Assembly: GCF_002368075.1 (NCBI RefSeq)
Contig: NZ_AP018314.1
Span: forward strand, 2,145,086 to 2,209,085
DNA from: Sphaerospermopsis kisseleviana NIES-73
Lineage (GTDB): Bacteria > Cyanobacteriota > Cyanobacteriia > Cyanobacteriales > Nostocaceae
Direction: 5' to 3'
DNA: 64,000 nt
How positions within the stretch are numbered: position 1 is the first letter of the stretch; the number at the start of each line of letters is the position of its first letter. Position numbers and translations under genes: made by a program. The notes under the pieces were generated by a model. The model was given only the letters and a program-made list of their open reading frames with translations. It was not told where the DNA came from and searched no databases. Positions 34,966-44,557 of the stretch are shown here, in pieces.

Positions 34966-36396
34966 ATGACACTACAAAGCTTTGGTGTGATTGGATTAGC
35001 CGTTATGGGCGAAAATATCGCTCTAAACGTTGAGCGTAATGGCTTCCCAATTGCAGTTTACAACCGTTCCCGTGAAAAAACCGATGCCTTCATGGCCAAC
35101 CGCGCTGGAGGACGGAATGTTAAAGCAGCTTATACCCTGGAAGAATTTGTCGCTTCATTAGAACGTCCCCGCAAAATCTTAGTCATGGTGCAAGCTGGTA
35201 AACCTGTTGATGCGGTAATTCAACAGCTTAAACCCTTACTGCAAGAAGGTGACATCATTATTGATGGTGGTAACTCTTGGTTTGAAGATACCGAAAGACG
35301 CACTCAAGAATTAGAACCCACTGGTTTACGCTATATCGGTATGGGTGTGAGTGGTGGTGAAGAAGGCGCGTTAAATGGTCCTTCTCTCATGCCCGGTGGT
35401 ACAAAAAGTTCCTATGAGTATCTATCCCCCATTTTCAACAGAATCGCTGCACAAGTTGATGATGGTCCCTGTGTAACCTATATTGGACCTGGTGGATCTG
35501 GTCACTATGTAAAAATGGTTCACAACGGCATTGAGTACGGCGATATGCAGTTAATTGCAGAAGCCTACGATTTGCTGAAAAATGTCGGTGGTTTGAATGC
35601 TGCACAGCTACATCAAGTATTTGCAGAGTGGAATAAAACCGACGAACTCAATTCATTTTTGATTGAGATTACCGCGAATATTTTCCCCTACGTTGATCCA
35701 GAAACCAAGATACCTTTGGTTGATTTAATTGTTGACGCTGCGGGACAAAAAGGAACCGGTCGTTGGACTGTACAAACTGCTTTGGAATTAGGCGTTGCTA
35801 TTCCTACAATTACTGCTGCTGTTAATTCCCGGATTCTCTCTTCTATTAGAGAAGAACGGATTGCCGCATCTCAACAATTAACTGGTCCTGCTCCCACAAT
35901 CTTTAAAGATACAAGAACTTTTGTGAACATGGTGCGGGATGCACTTTATTGTTCCAAAATCTGCTCTTATGCTCAAGGTATGGCGTTAATTTCTACCGCT
36001 TCTCAAGCCTATAATTGGGGTCTGAATTTGGGTGAAATGGCTCGAATTTGGAAAGGTGGTTGTATTATTCGCGCTGGTTTCTTGAATAAGATTAAGAAAG
36101 CATTTGACGAAAATCCAGCATTACCTAACTTATTGTTAGCACCTGAATTTAAGCAAACAATTCTGGATAGACAAGCTGCTTGGCGGGAAATAATTGTTAC
36201 TGCTGCTAAAATGGGAATTCCTGTTCCTGCTTTTAGTGCTTCTCTCGATTATTTCGATAGCTACCGTCGCGCTCGTTTACCTCAAAACTTGACTCAAGCA
36301 CAACGGGACTACTTCGGCGCTCATACTTACAAACGTATTGATAAGGAAGGAACTTTCCATACTGAGTGGGTTCCCATTGCTGAAGCTAAGAAGTAA
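34966..36396 (+). CDS. gnd: 6-phosphogluconate dehydrogenase, decarboxylating
   Basis: A 476-residue enzyme of the oxidative pentose phosphate pathway that converts 6-phosphogluconate to ribulose 5-phosphate, giving NADPH. The N-terminal NADP-binding motif is GLAVMGENIALNVERNGF; IIDGGNSWFEDTERR, the substrate motif VSGGEEGALNGPSLMPGG and the catalytic lysine in GHYVKMVHNGIEYGDMQLI are all present. The C-terminus is GTFHTEWV. Length is normal for the family. It appears monocistronic, divergent from the Ycf66-family gene. Confidence 0.98.
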   Translation: MTLQSFGVIGLAVMGENIALNVERNGFPIAVYNRSREKTDAFMANRAGGRNVKAAYTLEEFVASLERPRKILVMVQAGKPVDAVIQQLKPLLQEGDIIIDGGNSWFEDTERRTQELEPTGLRYIGMGVSGGEEGALNGPSLMPGGTKSSYEYLSPIFNRIAAQVDDGPCVTYIGPGGSGHYVKMVHNGIEYGDMQLIAEAYDLLKNVGGLNAAQLHQVFAEWNKTDELNSFLIEITANIFPYVDPETKIPLVDLIVDAAGQKGTGRWTVQTALELGVAIPTITAAVNSRILSSIREERIAASQQLTGPAPTIFKDTRTFVNMVRDALYCSKICSYAQGMALISTASQAYNWGLNLGEMARIWKGGCIIRAGFLNKIKKAFDENPALPNLLLAPEFKQTILDRQAAWREIIVTAAKMGIPVPAFSASLDYFDSYRRARLPQNLTQAQRDYFGAHTYKRIDKEGTFHTEWVPIAEAKK

Positions 36397-36578
36397 GTTG
36401 TTTTTAGTTAGTTTCAATTGATGTTAGGGGCGGGTTTTCCCGCCTTTTAACGTAAAAGGTTAGTGATAATCTCGATCAATGGAAAGTTTGTTTAATAGGT
36501 AAAGCCAAAAATTCCGCTTTTTAAAGTCTCTTTTTTAAATCCTCTTACTTTAAGGGAGAAATAATTGTTAATTGTCCA

Positions 36579-37412
36579 TTATTGAATGATGTGTTTCCTG
36601 TTGTCTGAATTATGCATCGCTTTCCAAGCTCTTTTCAAAACTTTCTTAGTAGATAGTGAAAAATCTCCTTTGTTTATCATCCAGTCATAATAACCGGGAT
36701 CTTTGAAAAAAACTTCTAACAAACTCTGACCTTTATATTTACCAAAGTTAAACAAAATAGCTTGCTTCTGCTCATCATAAATCAATTTATTACTAGGATC
36801 TAAAAAATTAAATGTAGTCAACTGACTTAAAACTTTAATATCATTGGTAATTGGTACAGGAACAGGAGAACCATCATTACTATATTCTACATTTTCATAA
36901 CGTTCAATTTGTGCTTTAAAAACTTGATAGGTAGCACGAATATCAATTGCTGCATCATGCGCTCCTTCTAAATCTTGACCACAATAAAACCTATAAGCTG
37001 CTCTTAAATTGCGTCGTTCCATGATGTGAAAGATAGTTTGCACATCTACTAAATTTCTCCCTGATAATTTTAAACATAGTCCTGCACGTAAAAATTCTTC
37101 TACTAGCAGAGGAATATCAAATTTATTGGAATTAAAACCAGCTAAGTCACTATCATCAAGGAAATTTAAATAGTCAACAGCAATTTCTGAAAATGTCGGC
37201 GCATCTTTTACATCTTCATCATAAATTCCATGTACTAATGAAACAGTAGGAGGAATAGGAATTGTGGGATTAATTATCTGGTTTTTCAGTTCTTCCCTAC
37301 CATCGGGAAATACTTTGAGGATAGCAATTTGTACAATTCTATCTTTGATTATATCTACTCCTGTGGTTTCTAAATCAATAAACGCCAGTGGTTTTAATAA
37401 GTTAAGTTTCAT
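36579..37412 (-). CDS. DnaQ-like 3'-5' exonuclease with ExoX-like C-terminal domain
   Basis: A 277-residue protein. Exo I is LAFIDLETTGVD (D13 and E15), Exo II is DLAGFNSNKFDIPLL, and Exo III is GAHDAAIDIRATYQVF, giving the DEDDh set. Residues about 225-270 form the small C-terminal module ILFNFGKYKGQSL followed by FKDPGYYDWMINKGDF, typical of exodeoxyribonuclease X-like proteins. It probably acts on DNA in repair or proofreading as a free-standing enzyme. It stands alone. Confidence 0.92.
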   Translation of the reverse strand: MKLNLLKPLAFIDLETTGVDIIKDRIVQIAILKVFPDGREELKNQIINPTIPIPPTVSLVHGIYDEDVKDAPTFSEIAVDYLNFLDDSDLAGFNSNKFDIPLLVEEFLRAGLCLKLSGRNLVDVQTIFHIMERRNLRAAYRFYCGQDLEGAHDAAIDIRATYQVFKAQIERYENVEYSNDGSPVPVPITNDIKVLSQLTTFNFLDPSNKLIYDEQKQAILFNFGKYKGQSLLEVFFKDPGYYDWMINKGDFSLSTKKVLKRAWKAMHNSDNRKHIIQ

Positions 37413-37538
37413 AAGGATTTGGGATTCTATATAATTGGTGTGTAATAATTGGTGTGTAATTTGACAAATAGATTATACGCAATTTGCACTCCCACTAGAA
37501 CGTCGATTCAGTAATGCTAGGTAATCTGTTTTTACCTT

Positions 37539-37612
37539 GTAGGGGCGAAGCATTCGGGTGATAACCTATCGCTGAAACCAGTTCATATTCTGTCCGAATG
37601 CTTCGCCCTTAC
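37539..37612. mobile_element. 74-bp MITE-like element (GGGCGAAGCATTCGG family), copy 1
   Basis: Terminal inverted repeats GTAGGGGCGAAGCATTCGG (37539-37557) and CCGAATGCTTCGCCCTTAC (37594-37612), followed by a partial extra right end (TTCGCCCTTACG). Copy 2 lies at 60648-60720. Confidence 0.85.
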
Positions 37613-37737
37613 GGTTATTCGCCCTTACGATTAATGAATCGGTGTTCTAGGAAACTAATTATAAAATAATTATATCACATTCCGTTATAATCAAGATCAT
37701 ACTTTACCAGGTTGTGAAGTTTTAAAAATATGAGTAA

Positions 37738-38046
37738 TTGAGTAATGAAGATAAAGCAAGGATGGATAAAATGGAAAATCAGCTTATTGATATGCGATTA
37801 GCGGTAAGTGCTTTATTGGAAACTGCTACTCATCATCAGCGTAATTTTGATACGATTCAGCGTAATTTTGAAACTATGCAGCGTAACTTTGATACTTTGG
37901 TCTTGGAAATTAGAGATATGCGTTCTGATATGATGCAGATGCAGTCTGAGATTAGAGAAATACAGATGGATGTGCGGGGTTTGCAAACTGAAAATCGGCG
38001 GATTCTTGATATTTTGCAAAATCGTCCTCCTGAACAGGAATCTTAA
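37738..38046 (+). CDS. Small coiled-coil protein with damaged start
   Basis: A 102-residue product, almost entirely coiled coil, with repeated units QRNFDTI, QRNFETM, QRNFDTL (about 34-53) followed by heptads IRDMRSDMMQMQSEIREIQM. The natural start appears broken: an 8-bp tandem duplication TGAGTAAT (37731-37738, 37739-37746) puts the upstream ATG (37730) into a frame that stops after three codons. Translation could begin at TTG 37738 or at ATG 37762. Function is unknown; such short coiled coils are frequent in cyanobacteria. No partner gene. Confidence 0.65.
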   Translation: MSNEDKARMDKMENQLIDMRLAVSALLETATHHQRNFDTIQRNFETMQRNFDTLVLEIRDMRSDMMQMQSEIREIQMDVRGLQTENRRILDILQNRPPEQES

Positions 38047-38057
38047 TTTTTAGTGAA

Positions 38058-38109
38058 TTTTAAATTAGTGACTTTTAAATTAGTGACTTTTAAATTAGTG
38101 ACTTTTAAA
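38058..38109. repeat. 15-bp tandem repeat TTTTAAATTAGTGAC, just over three copies
   Basis: Units at 38058-38072, 38073-38087 and 38088-38102, plus a partial one, directly after the coiled-coil gene. Confidence 0.9.
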
Positions 38110-38159
38110 TATGTATTTTTAGATCCCTGACTGCTTTAAAAAGTTGGGGATATTTTTAA

Positions 38160-38810
38160 TCACAAATCATATAACTCTTTAAACCAATTGATAAACCCCT
38201 GCACTTTAGGATTGTTGGGATTTAAAATATTATACTTTATAGCTTGATGTATTTGTCTCCCTGGTTCATTTTGCCATGCTAACCAGGTGTAAATTTCTGC
38301 TTTATCAATATAAGATTCTTTAAATGTTGCACCTTTATTTTTTGCTTCTCTGACTACTTCCTGTGCATATTCCCAAAGATATTCTCCCTGTTCGGGAATC
38401 ATATAACCTAAAAATGTTTCTAACATTCCTTCTATAATATTATTTGGCATAATCCAAACACCAAATTTTTGATTATCTGGTGTATTAATAATTAACCCAT
38501 TTTCCGGTATAGCTTCAGGAAGATTAGGAATATTTGGTAAACAAGCATTTCTGATACTTTGCCAACGTAAAAACGCATCATCATCAGCATCTACCATTAA
38601 ACCTAAATGTGTGCGTCCTCTAGTTTGCAATTCTGTGTATATGAGATCAGAAGTAATATTTTCATAACCTCCACATTCTTGAATTGATATAATTGCTTCT
38701 TCTTTCTTATTACCCCAGAAAATCCCATTTTTTTCAATTAATTCTGGTATCACTCGTAAATCATCTTGACCTTCAACTAATAATTTTTTAGGTTTATCAT
38801 TTTTTGCCAT
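38160..38810 (-). CDS. DUF3226 TOPRIM-like protein, partner of the adjacent ATPase
   Basis: A 216-residue protein. A TOPRIM-type fold is indicated by KKLLVEGQDDLRVI (Glu13) and LGLMVDADDDAF (Asp74 and Asp76), the same acid arrangement as OLD-family and topoisomerase nuclease centres. The C-terminal part (YIDKAEIYTWLAWQNEPGRQ) is typical of DUF3226. It is separated by only two bases from the upstream ABC-type ATPase, so the two are certainly co-transcribed. By analogy with OLD and PARIS systems the ATPase senses and this subunit cuts; that function is inferred. Confidence 0.85.
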   Translation of the reverse strand: MAKNDKPKKLLVEGQDDLRVIPELIEKNGIFWGNKKEEAIISIQECGGYENITSDLIYTELQTRGRTHLGLMVDADDDAFLRWQSIRNACLPNIPNLPEAIPENGLIINTPDNQKFGVWIMPNNIIEGMLETFLGYMIPEQGEYLWEYAQEVVREAKNKGATFKESYIDKAEIYTWLAWQNEPGRQIHQAIKYNILNPNNPKVQGFINWFKELYDL

Positions 38811-38812
38811 TG

Positions 38813-39976
38813 CTAACGTACCTCCAATTCTCTTTCCGCAGCAATGACCATTTGAGATTCATTGAAAACTATACTTTTTGATTTATCTTTCTCAATTCTA
38901 TGAATCCTAATACCATCATCAGTGACATTTTCTTGTTGTGCAATTTGGGCTAAACTTTTCCAGCAATCGCTATTATGTGTAGTTGCAAAAACTTGTACAT
39001 TTAGTCTTTTAGCTGTTTCCCAAATCATTTTCCACATACCGGACATTGTAGTAAAATGAAGTCCGGTATCTATTTCATCTACAAATAAATAACCATCTTT
39101 AGCTGATACTATAGCTAATGCAAGTCCTAATATTCGCCACACACCATCACCCATACTTCCAATTGGTACACGCTGTTTTTTATCACTAAGACGGACAAAA
39201 AAACCAGTATGTGAGTCAGCAACCGCAGGACGTAATCTCGCTATCTTATTAGTTTTTTGGACATTTGCTGTAGCAATACGTTCAATTTTTGGATCAATTA
39301 TTTTCAATGCTTCTGTTGCTAGTTCTTCTTCAGGAGTTAATACAACTTCCTCAAATAATTCTTTCATATTTGTAGTATTTAGAGAGGAAGCATTGACAAA
39401 TATTGTCTTATTCAATTGATTTTTTTTGTCTCGGCTAGAACGTTTAATCAGTCTCAAGGATAAGCAATTATTATCTAACAGAGGCATATTTACAATTTCT
39501 TTAGCTTCATTTTCTCTATTCCAAATTACTCGGAAGTTTAGGCTTTTGAAATTACTTGATAATTCTTCAATAAGTTCTCTTTTTTTTTCTTCGTCTAACT
39601 CTTCTAACTCCTCTAAATCAGCATCAATATGTAACTTTATACTTCCTATATTGACAGAAAACTCTTCTTTAACATCGTCGTTAATTCCTGAAATAGAAAA
39701 TTGACTATCAATATCAAATTGATGGTCATAAAATAAATGACAGACATCAAGTTCACGCTCTTCTCTTGGATCATCACTCCAAAAATACTCACCACGGTTA
39801 ATCATTATTTCACCGAGTGGTTCAAGATTAGTTCGTGAACATAAAAGCTGAATAGCTTCTAATATAGAAGTTTTACCGCTATTGTTTTCACCCACTAGCA
39901 GATTAATTCTACCTAGTTGTTGAAGTTCAAAAGATTTAAAGCAGCGAAAGTTCTCTATTTTTATACTTTTGAGCAT
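38813..39976 (-). CDS. OLD/RecF-like ABC-type ATPase (AAA_15)
   Basis: A 387-residue ATPase starting MLKSIKIENFRCFKSFEL. Walker A is GENNSGKTS (about 29-37), the ABC-like signature is in IGSMGDGVWRILGLALAI, Walker B is YLFVDEIDTGLHF, and the switch His is in VFATTHNSDCW. A charged coiled-coil arm lies between (EELEELDEEKKRELIEELSS). There is no fused TOPRIM; that domain is supplied by the next gene. I chose the ATG at 39976 since the conserved domain starts there; an upstream ATG at 40030 would add 18 non-conserved residues. Probably an anti-phage or anti-plasmid module. Confidence 0.88.
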   Translation of the reverse strand: MLKSIKIENFRCFKSFELQQLGRINLLVGENNSGKTSILEAIQLLCSRTNLEPLGEIMINRGEYFWSDDPREERELDVCHLFYDHQFDIDSQFSISGINDDVKEEFSVNIGSIKLHIDADLEELEELDEEKKRELIEELSSNFKSLNFRVIWNRENEAKEIVNMPLLDNNCLSLRLIKRSSRDKKNQLNKTIFVNASSLNTTNMKELFEEVVLTPEEELATEALKIIDPKIERIATANVQKTNKIARLRPAVADSHTGFFVRLSDKKQRVPIGSMGDGVWRILGLALAIVSAKDGYLFVDEIDTGLHFTTMSGMWKMIWETAKRLNVQVFATTHNSDCWKSLAQIAQQENVTDDGIRIHRIEKDKSKSIVFNESQMVIAAERELEVR

Positions 39977-40094
39977 AGTTTTTAATATGAAGATAATAGA
40001 GAAATAATGACTAAGTTGATTATATATCAAATCCCTGACTTATTAAATAAGTTGACCATATAAATGGAAAGTTTAGTGAAAGTTCTATATCATT

Positions 40095-40399
40095 TTATTG
40101 ATCCCGCAAAGCCGCATAGAACAATGCTTCATAAATATCGGCTTCTTCCAAGTAGGGATAAGCTTTGATAATGTCATTTAAACTGTGCCCAGATGCCATT
40201 AAACCAACGATAGTACCAACGGTCATGCACATTCCTCGGATGCAGGGTTTAAGCTGTTGTGCATTTAATTTGTATAAGTGGAACAGGCATCTTGCCTGTT
40301 AAACAAGAGTTCAGAATATTAGGATTATACAATTTAGCTGTGTAACAGCTTACCACCCATTACTTCAGGGTTACGGGTAATTCTTGTAAGTTTTTGCAT
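40095..40399 (-). pseudogene. DUF433-family antitoxin gene interrupted by a MITE
   Basis: Start ATG at 40399: MQKLTRITRNPEVMGG. The gene is interrupted by the element at 40252-40350 and continues as KPCIRGMCMTVGTIVGLMAS and AYPYLEEADIYEALFYAALR to a TAA at 40095. Precise removal of the element and one TA rejoins the frame at GGT AAA (Gly-Lys), giving about 67 residues, a normal DUF433 length. DUF433 proteins are usually antitoxins to PIN-like DUF5615 toxins; no such toxin is next to it. Confidence 0.88.
40252..40350. mobile_element. 99-bp TA-flanked MITE, copy 1 (inside DUF433 gene)
   Basis: Ends AGCTGTT (40252) and AACAGCT (40350), flanked by TA on each side as expected for IS630/Tc1-mariner-type target duplication. 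The internal sequence is highly similar, in inverse orientation, to 52630-52728. No coding capacity. Confidence 0.9.
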
Positions 40400-40439
40400 G
40401 GTTGATTAGATTGGTAAATTTTCTAATAAAGTTATAATT

Positions 40440-40550
40440 ATGATTATGATTAAAGAAGCTATAGAATTGTATTTGGAAGTATTGAAAGAAGATGGAAAAC
40501 TTATACCAGAACCTTCTACAATTTTTGGTAAAGTTGCAGTGAATATATAA
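40440..40550 (+). pseudogene. HicB-type antitoxin C-terminal remnant
   Basis: A 36-residue frame MIMIKEAIELYLEVLKEDGK followed by LIPEPSTIFGKVAVNI. It matches the C-terminal part of the larger HicB antitoxins (A-x-E-L-Y-L-E then PxP), without the N-terminal HicB fold or any HicA gene beside it. It is most simply a leftover of a lost HicAB module. Confidence 0.7.
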
Positions 40551-40591
40551 GTCTAATTACTTTATACTTACTGCTGAATTTGATATGATAT

Positions 40592-41104
40592 TTATTGATA
40601 GTTAGGAAAAGGTAAAAATCCAATGACAATTAGAGAACAAATTACGAAAGCTACATAATCTTTTGCTACTTCTGCAATAACAGACCAACGAATATCACGT
40701 TTATCTGCTCGATTACTTGAATCATCAATTTTATGAGTTCGGATATACCATTTTTTATGGGGTTGATTTGCTTCCTGAATTGGTCCGTACCAACCATCAT
40801 CCCCAAACTCTTTTAAAAATAATGCAGCAGGTTTTAGATTTGGTGTAAGAACATGAGTACCCAATTTCAAGCTCAACCATGTTTTTCGCTGTTTCACATA
40901 TTCCAGTAATATTGTTTCTGGAGTAACCTTAACTTGTTCAAGTGCATTGGCTATCTCGGCTGCTAATTCAGCTTTTTTGAGCCGACTAGAACCTGATAAA
41001 ATAGGTTGGAGGCTTTGAAGAGTAAATTCAGGACTTAACAGAAATTGCTCACAAAATTCTCTACCTGGAGCATACCCATTATCAACAAAAGCGTCAATAG
41101 TCAT
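40592..41104 (-). CDS. Hypothetical protein, about 170 residues
   Basis: I prefer the ATG at 41104 (MTIDAFVDNGYAPGREFCEQ); an ATG at 41182 would add 26 hydrophobic residues. The middle is helical and charged (SRLKKAELAAEIANALEQVK) and the end carries a hydrophobic segment (AEVAKDYVAFVICSLIVIGF) that could be a C-terminal membrane anchor, ending FLPFPNYQ. Family not recognised. It lies 20 nt upstream of nothing on its own strand and just after alaS, with which it may be co-transcribed. Confidence 0.6.
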   Translation of the reverse strand: MTIDAFVDNGYAPGREFCEQFLLSPEFTLQSLQPILSGSSRLKKAELAAEIANALEQVKVTPETILLEYVKQRKTWLSLKLGTHVLTPNLKPAALFLKEFGDDGWYGPIQEANQPHKKWYIRTHKIDDSSNRADKRDIRWSVIAEVAKDYVAFVICSLIVIGFLPFPNYQ

Positions 41105-41202
41105 AAAATATTGGTCAAGATGTTGCGTTGATGCACTAGAAAGAATGTAATAAAACAGCATAACAAAAATTTGGGTAGGCAATATACCTACCCCATAAAA
41201 TC

Positions 41203-43845
41203 CTATTTCAACCCTGCTAATAAATCACTTTTCGCAGTTTCCAAAGCTTGCGGTAACTTACTTGCATCCCTTCCCCCAGCTTGCGCGAGATTGGGTTTTC
41301 CACCACCACCACCACCGCAAATTTTCGCTACAGCACCTACAAATTTTCCTGCTTGGATACCTTTTTTATTCACTTCAGAACTAAAAGCAGCAACGATACT
41401 TACTTTTCCCTCTTCAGGAATAGAACCTAAAACCACAGCACCATTACCAATTTTTTGCAGTAATCTTTCTGCTGCATCTTTCAATGATTCTGCGTCTACA
41501 TCTTCCATCTGTGCAACAATAATTTTATGTTCTCCCACTGTTTCCGCAGTTTGTAATAAACTGTCAGATTTAACTATTGCAAGTTGTGATTTTAGAGTTT
41601 GAATTGTTTTTTCACTGTTGCGAAGTTCGGTTTGTAAAGTTGTGATTCTGTCGGGTATTTCTTCCGGTTTGATTTTAAAGCGGAAACACAAATCTTTAGT
41701 TACTTGATCTCGCACATTCAAATAATCTAAAACCGACGCACCAGAAACCGCTTCTATTCTTCTCACTCCTGATGAAACTCCCGCTTCAGATATGACTTTG
41801 AAAACGCCTATTTCCGCAGTATTATTAACGTGAGTTCCCCCACATAATTCCATCGAAACACCAGGGAAATCAATTACTCGGACTTCATCACCGTATTTTT
41901 CACCAAACATTGCCACTGCACCTCTAGCTTTTGCTTCTGCTAAAGGTAATACTTCAATTTTAGCAGCATGGGCTTCAGAAATCCAAGTATTTACTAATTC
42001 TTCAACTTGTTGAACTTCATCCGCAGTTAAAGCGCGAGGACAGTTAAAATCAAACCGCAAGCTATCAAAAGAAACTAAAGATCCTGCTTGGGAAATTCCT
42101 TCATCAACAACTTTCTTTAATGCAGCTTGTAATAAATGGGTTGCTGTATGGTTAGCTTGAGATCGACGACGACAAGAAGTATCAATTTGGGCGGTAATTT
42201 GATCACCGATTCTAATTGTACCTCGTTCTATTTTACCAAAGTGAACAAAGAAATCAGATTCTTTTTTCACATCTTCAATTCTGATTAAAATTCCATCACC
42301 GGAAATATATCCTTTATCTCCAATTTGTCCCCCTGATTCCGCATAAAATGGGGTTTTATCTAGAACAATTTGGACTTCTGTTCCTGCTTCTGCTTCTTCT
42401 TGGGAAATACCAGCAACTAACAAAACTTCTATTTTTGCGGTGGTTGCTAATTGAGTATATCCTAAAAATTCGGTAGAGTGGATATGTTCTGCTAGTTTAT
42501 CCAAAGAACCTTGTACAGTTAAATCAATGGTTTCATGTGCTGCTTTTGCACGTTCTATCTGTTTCTGCATTTCTGCTTTGAAACCATCAACATCAACTGT
42601 TAAATTCTGTTCTTCAGCAATTTCTTGAGTTAGTTCTAATGGGAATCCGTAGGTATCATATAAGGTAAATGCACTTTCTCCGCTAAGGTCAGTTAAACCT
42701 TTTTGTTTTACCTCTTGGATGATTTCTGCTAACAGCTTCTCACCTCTTTCTAAGGTTTTCAAGAAATTAGCTTCTTCTCTGGCTAATTCTGCTTTAATTG
42801 CTGTTTCTCTTTGGCGCAAATTGGGGTAAATTGATTCAGAAAGAGAAATTGCTGTTTCTGCAACTTTGTTAATAAATTCCCCAGAAATTCCAATTAATCT
42901 ACCATGTCTGACAACGCGACGAATTAAACGCCGTAAAATGTAACCTCTACCAACATTAGAAGCGCGAATTTGATCAGCGATCATGTGAACAACGGAACGA
43001 ACATGATCACCAATTACTTTTAAAGAAACTTTGGTTTTTTCATCACTTTGATGATAGTCAATTTTAGCAATATTCGCCGCAGTTTCAATAATCGGGAAAA
43101 TCAAATCTGTTTCATAATTATTAGGAACTTTTTGGAGAATTTGCGCCATTCTCTCTAAACCCATTCCGGTGTCAATGTTCTTATTTTGTAATGGGGTGAG
43201 GTTTCCTTCTGCATCCCGATTATATTGCATGAATACCAAGTTATAAAACTCGATAAATCGGGTATCATCTTCTAAATCAATGTGATCGTCTCCTAATTCT
43301 GGGTGAAAATCATAATAAATTTCTGAACAAGGACCGCAAGGACCAGTGGGACCAGAAACCCAGAAGTTATCATCTTCTCCCATGCGTTTAATGCGTTTTT
43401 CTGGAACTCCAATTTTATCCTTCCAGATGTTAAATGCTTCGTCGTCTTCTTCAAAAACACTAACTACTAAACGTTCAGGAGGTAAACCAAAAACTTGTGT
43501 GGAAATTTCCCAACCCCAGGCGATCGCCTGTTCTTTAAAATAATCACCAAAGCTAAAATTACCCAACATCTCAAAAAATGTATGGTGGCGTTTTGTCCGT
43601 CCCACATTTTCGATATCATTGGTACGGATACACTTTTGAGAAGTGGTAGCGCGTTTAAATTCCGGTGTGCGCTGTCCTAAAAATATGGGTTTAAATGGTA
43701 GCATCCCCGCTATAGTTAGCAGTACGGTGGGATCTTCCGGTACGAGGGATGCACTGGGGAGGGGTTGGTGTCCTCGTTGGGTGTAGAAGTCAAGGAATAA
43801 AGCGCGAATATCGTTACCGCTAAGATACTGGGGAGTTGAAGACAT
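41203..43845 (-). CDS. alaS: Alanyl-tRNA synthetase
   Basis: An 880-residue class II synthetase. The N-terminal catalytic core includes [23 protein letters not shown] and [15 protein letters not shown]. The editing domain has the zinc site [14 protein letters not shown] and [14 protein letters not shown]. The C-terminal C-Ala domain ends with [20 protein letters not shown] followed by GGRDASKL. All domains are present at full family length, with no frameshift. It charges tRNA-Ala and clears mischarged Ser/Gly. It may be read through into the small gene at 40592-41104. Confidence 0.98.
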   Translation of the reverse strand: MSSTPQYLSGNDIRALFLDFYTQRGHQPLPSASLVPEDPTVLLTIAGMLPFKPIFLGQRTPEFKRATTSQKCIRTNDIENVGRTKRHHTFFEMLGNFSFGDYFKEQAIAWGWEISTQVFGLPPERLVVSVFEEDDEAFNIWKDKIGVPEKRIKRMGEDDNFWVSGPTGPCGPCSEIYYDFHPELGDDHIDLEDDTRFIEFYNLVFMQYNRDAEGNLTPLQNKNIDTGMGLERMAQILQKVPNNYETDLIFPIIETAANIAKIDYHQSDEKTKVSLKVIGDHVRSVVHMIADQIRASNVGRGYILRRLIRRVVRHGRLIGISGEFINKVAETAISLSESIYPNLRQRETAIKAELAREEANFLKTLERGEKLLAEIIQEVKQKGLTDLSGESAFTLYDTYGFPLELTQEIAEEQNLTVDVDGFKAEMQKQIERAKAAHETIDLTVQGSLDKLAEHIHSTEFLGYTQLATTAKIEVLLVAGISQEEAEAGTEVQIVLDKTPFYAESGGQIGDKGYISGDGILIRIEDVKKESDFFVHFGKIERGTIRIGDQITAQIDTSCRRRSQANHTATHLLQAALKKVVDEGISQAGSLVSFDSLRFDFNCPRALTADEVQQVEELVNTWISEAHAAKIEVLPLAEAKARGAVAMFGEKYGDEVRVIDFPGVSMELCGGTHVNNTAEIGVFKVISEAGVSSGVRRIEAVSGASVLDYLNVRDQVTKDLCFRFKIKPEEIPDRITTLQTELRNSEKTIQTLKSQLAIVKSDSLLQTAETVGEHKIIVAQMEDVDAESLKDAAERLLQKIGNGAVVLGSIPEEGKVSIVAAFSSEVNKKGIQAGKFVGAVAKICGGGGGGKPNLAQAGGRDASKLPQALETAKSDLLAGLK

Positions 43846-44032
43846 GAGTGTTTAAGAAATCAATTTTAATTAGTTGGTCAGTTCTGCAAAAAGCATCATT
43901 ACTATTTATTAGTTATGCCATAAAATTAGAGCTATGGTTAGCTTTCACCATCTTTTGTATAGAGTGTTCTATTGCTCCTTGGTATCAAATTAACATCCAT
44001 TGAGATACCTTGATAATATTTATGTTCAAAAA

Positions 44033-44257
44033 ATGCCTAAAAAAATCAGAGAATTAAAAAGTCTACTTAAAAAAGCTGGGTTTATTTACCGTTCAGCAAA
44101 AGGAAGTCATACTCGTTGGTATCATCCTTTATTACCAGAAGATCCTATTACTATTTCTGGAAAAGATGGAGATGATGCTAAACTGTATATAGAAAAAGAA
44201 GTTAAAGAAAAATTAGCGAAATTAACATCAATTCAAAAAGAGGAGTCAGAACAATGA
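44033..44257 (+). CDS. hicA: HicA-type toxin
   Basis: A 74-residue product from the ATG at 44033. It has the double-stranded RNA-binding-like HicA fold: KIRELKSLLKKAGFIYRSAK, the catalytic histidine in GSHTRWYHP, then ITISGKDGDDAKLYIEKEVK. HicA toxins are mRNA interferases. An in-frame ATG at 44000 would add 11 non-conserved residues. It overlaps the HicB start by four bases (ATGA), the standard coupling in HicAB modules. Confidence 0.92.
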   Translation: MPKKIRELKSLLKKAGFIYRSAKGSHTRWYHPLLPEDPITISGKDGDDAKLYIEKEVKEKLAKLTSIQKEESEQ

Positions 44258-44481
44258 ATTTACCCTATACTATCATTATTCACTGGAGTAATGAAGATCA
44301 ATGTTATTTAGTTCATTTACCTGAATTTCCTACTCAAAAATATCATACTCATGGTAACACTTATGAAGAAGCTGTAAAAAATGCTCAGGAAGTAATAGAA
44401 ATGTTGGTCTCTGAATATCAAGAAAATGGAAAACCTTTACCTATTGCTAAATCTTTAGAACAATTAATTAATGTGGCTTAA
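44254..44481 (+). CDS. hicB: HicB-type antitoxin
   Basis: A 75-residue antitoxin with the partial RNase H-like HicB fold: PYTIIIHWSNEDQCYLVHLP, EFPTQKYHTHGNTYEEAVKN, then AQEVIEMLVSEYQENGKPLP. It is of the short class without a DNA-binding tail, so HicA-HicB control is probably through the complex. The four-base overlap with hicA is intact, so this module appears functional. Confidence 0.93.
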   Translation: MNLPYTIIIHWSNEDQCYLVHLPEFPTQKYHTHGNTYEEAVKNAQEVIEMLVSEYQENGKPLPIAKSLEQLINVA

Positions 44482-44557
44482 TTTATGCAATTAGAAAGGG
44501 AGCATCCCAATTTTCAAAAAATAACCACAACAACACTAAAAAATCTTTTAAACTCTC

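Noticed and set aside
37850..37930. Repeated CGTAATTTTGA units as a possible CRISPR-like array
   Set aside because: They are inside the coiled-coil gene and code for QRNF repeats; there are no spacers.
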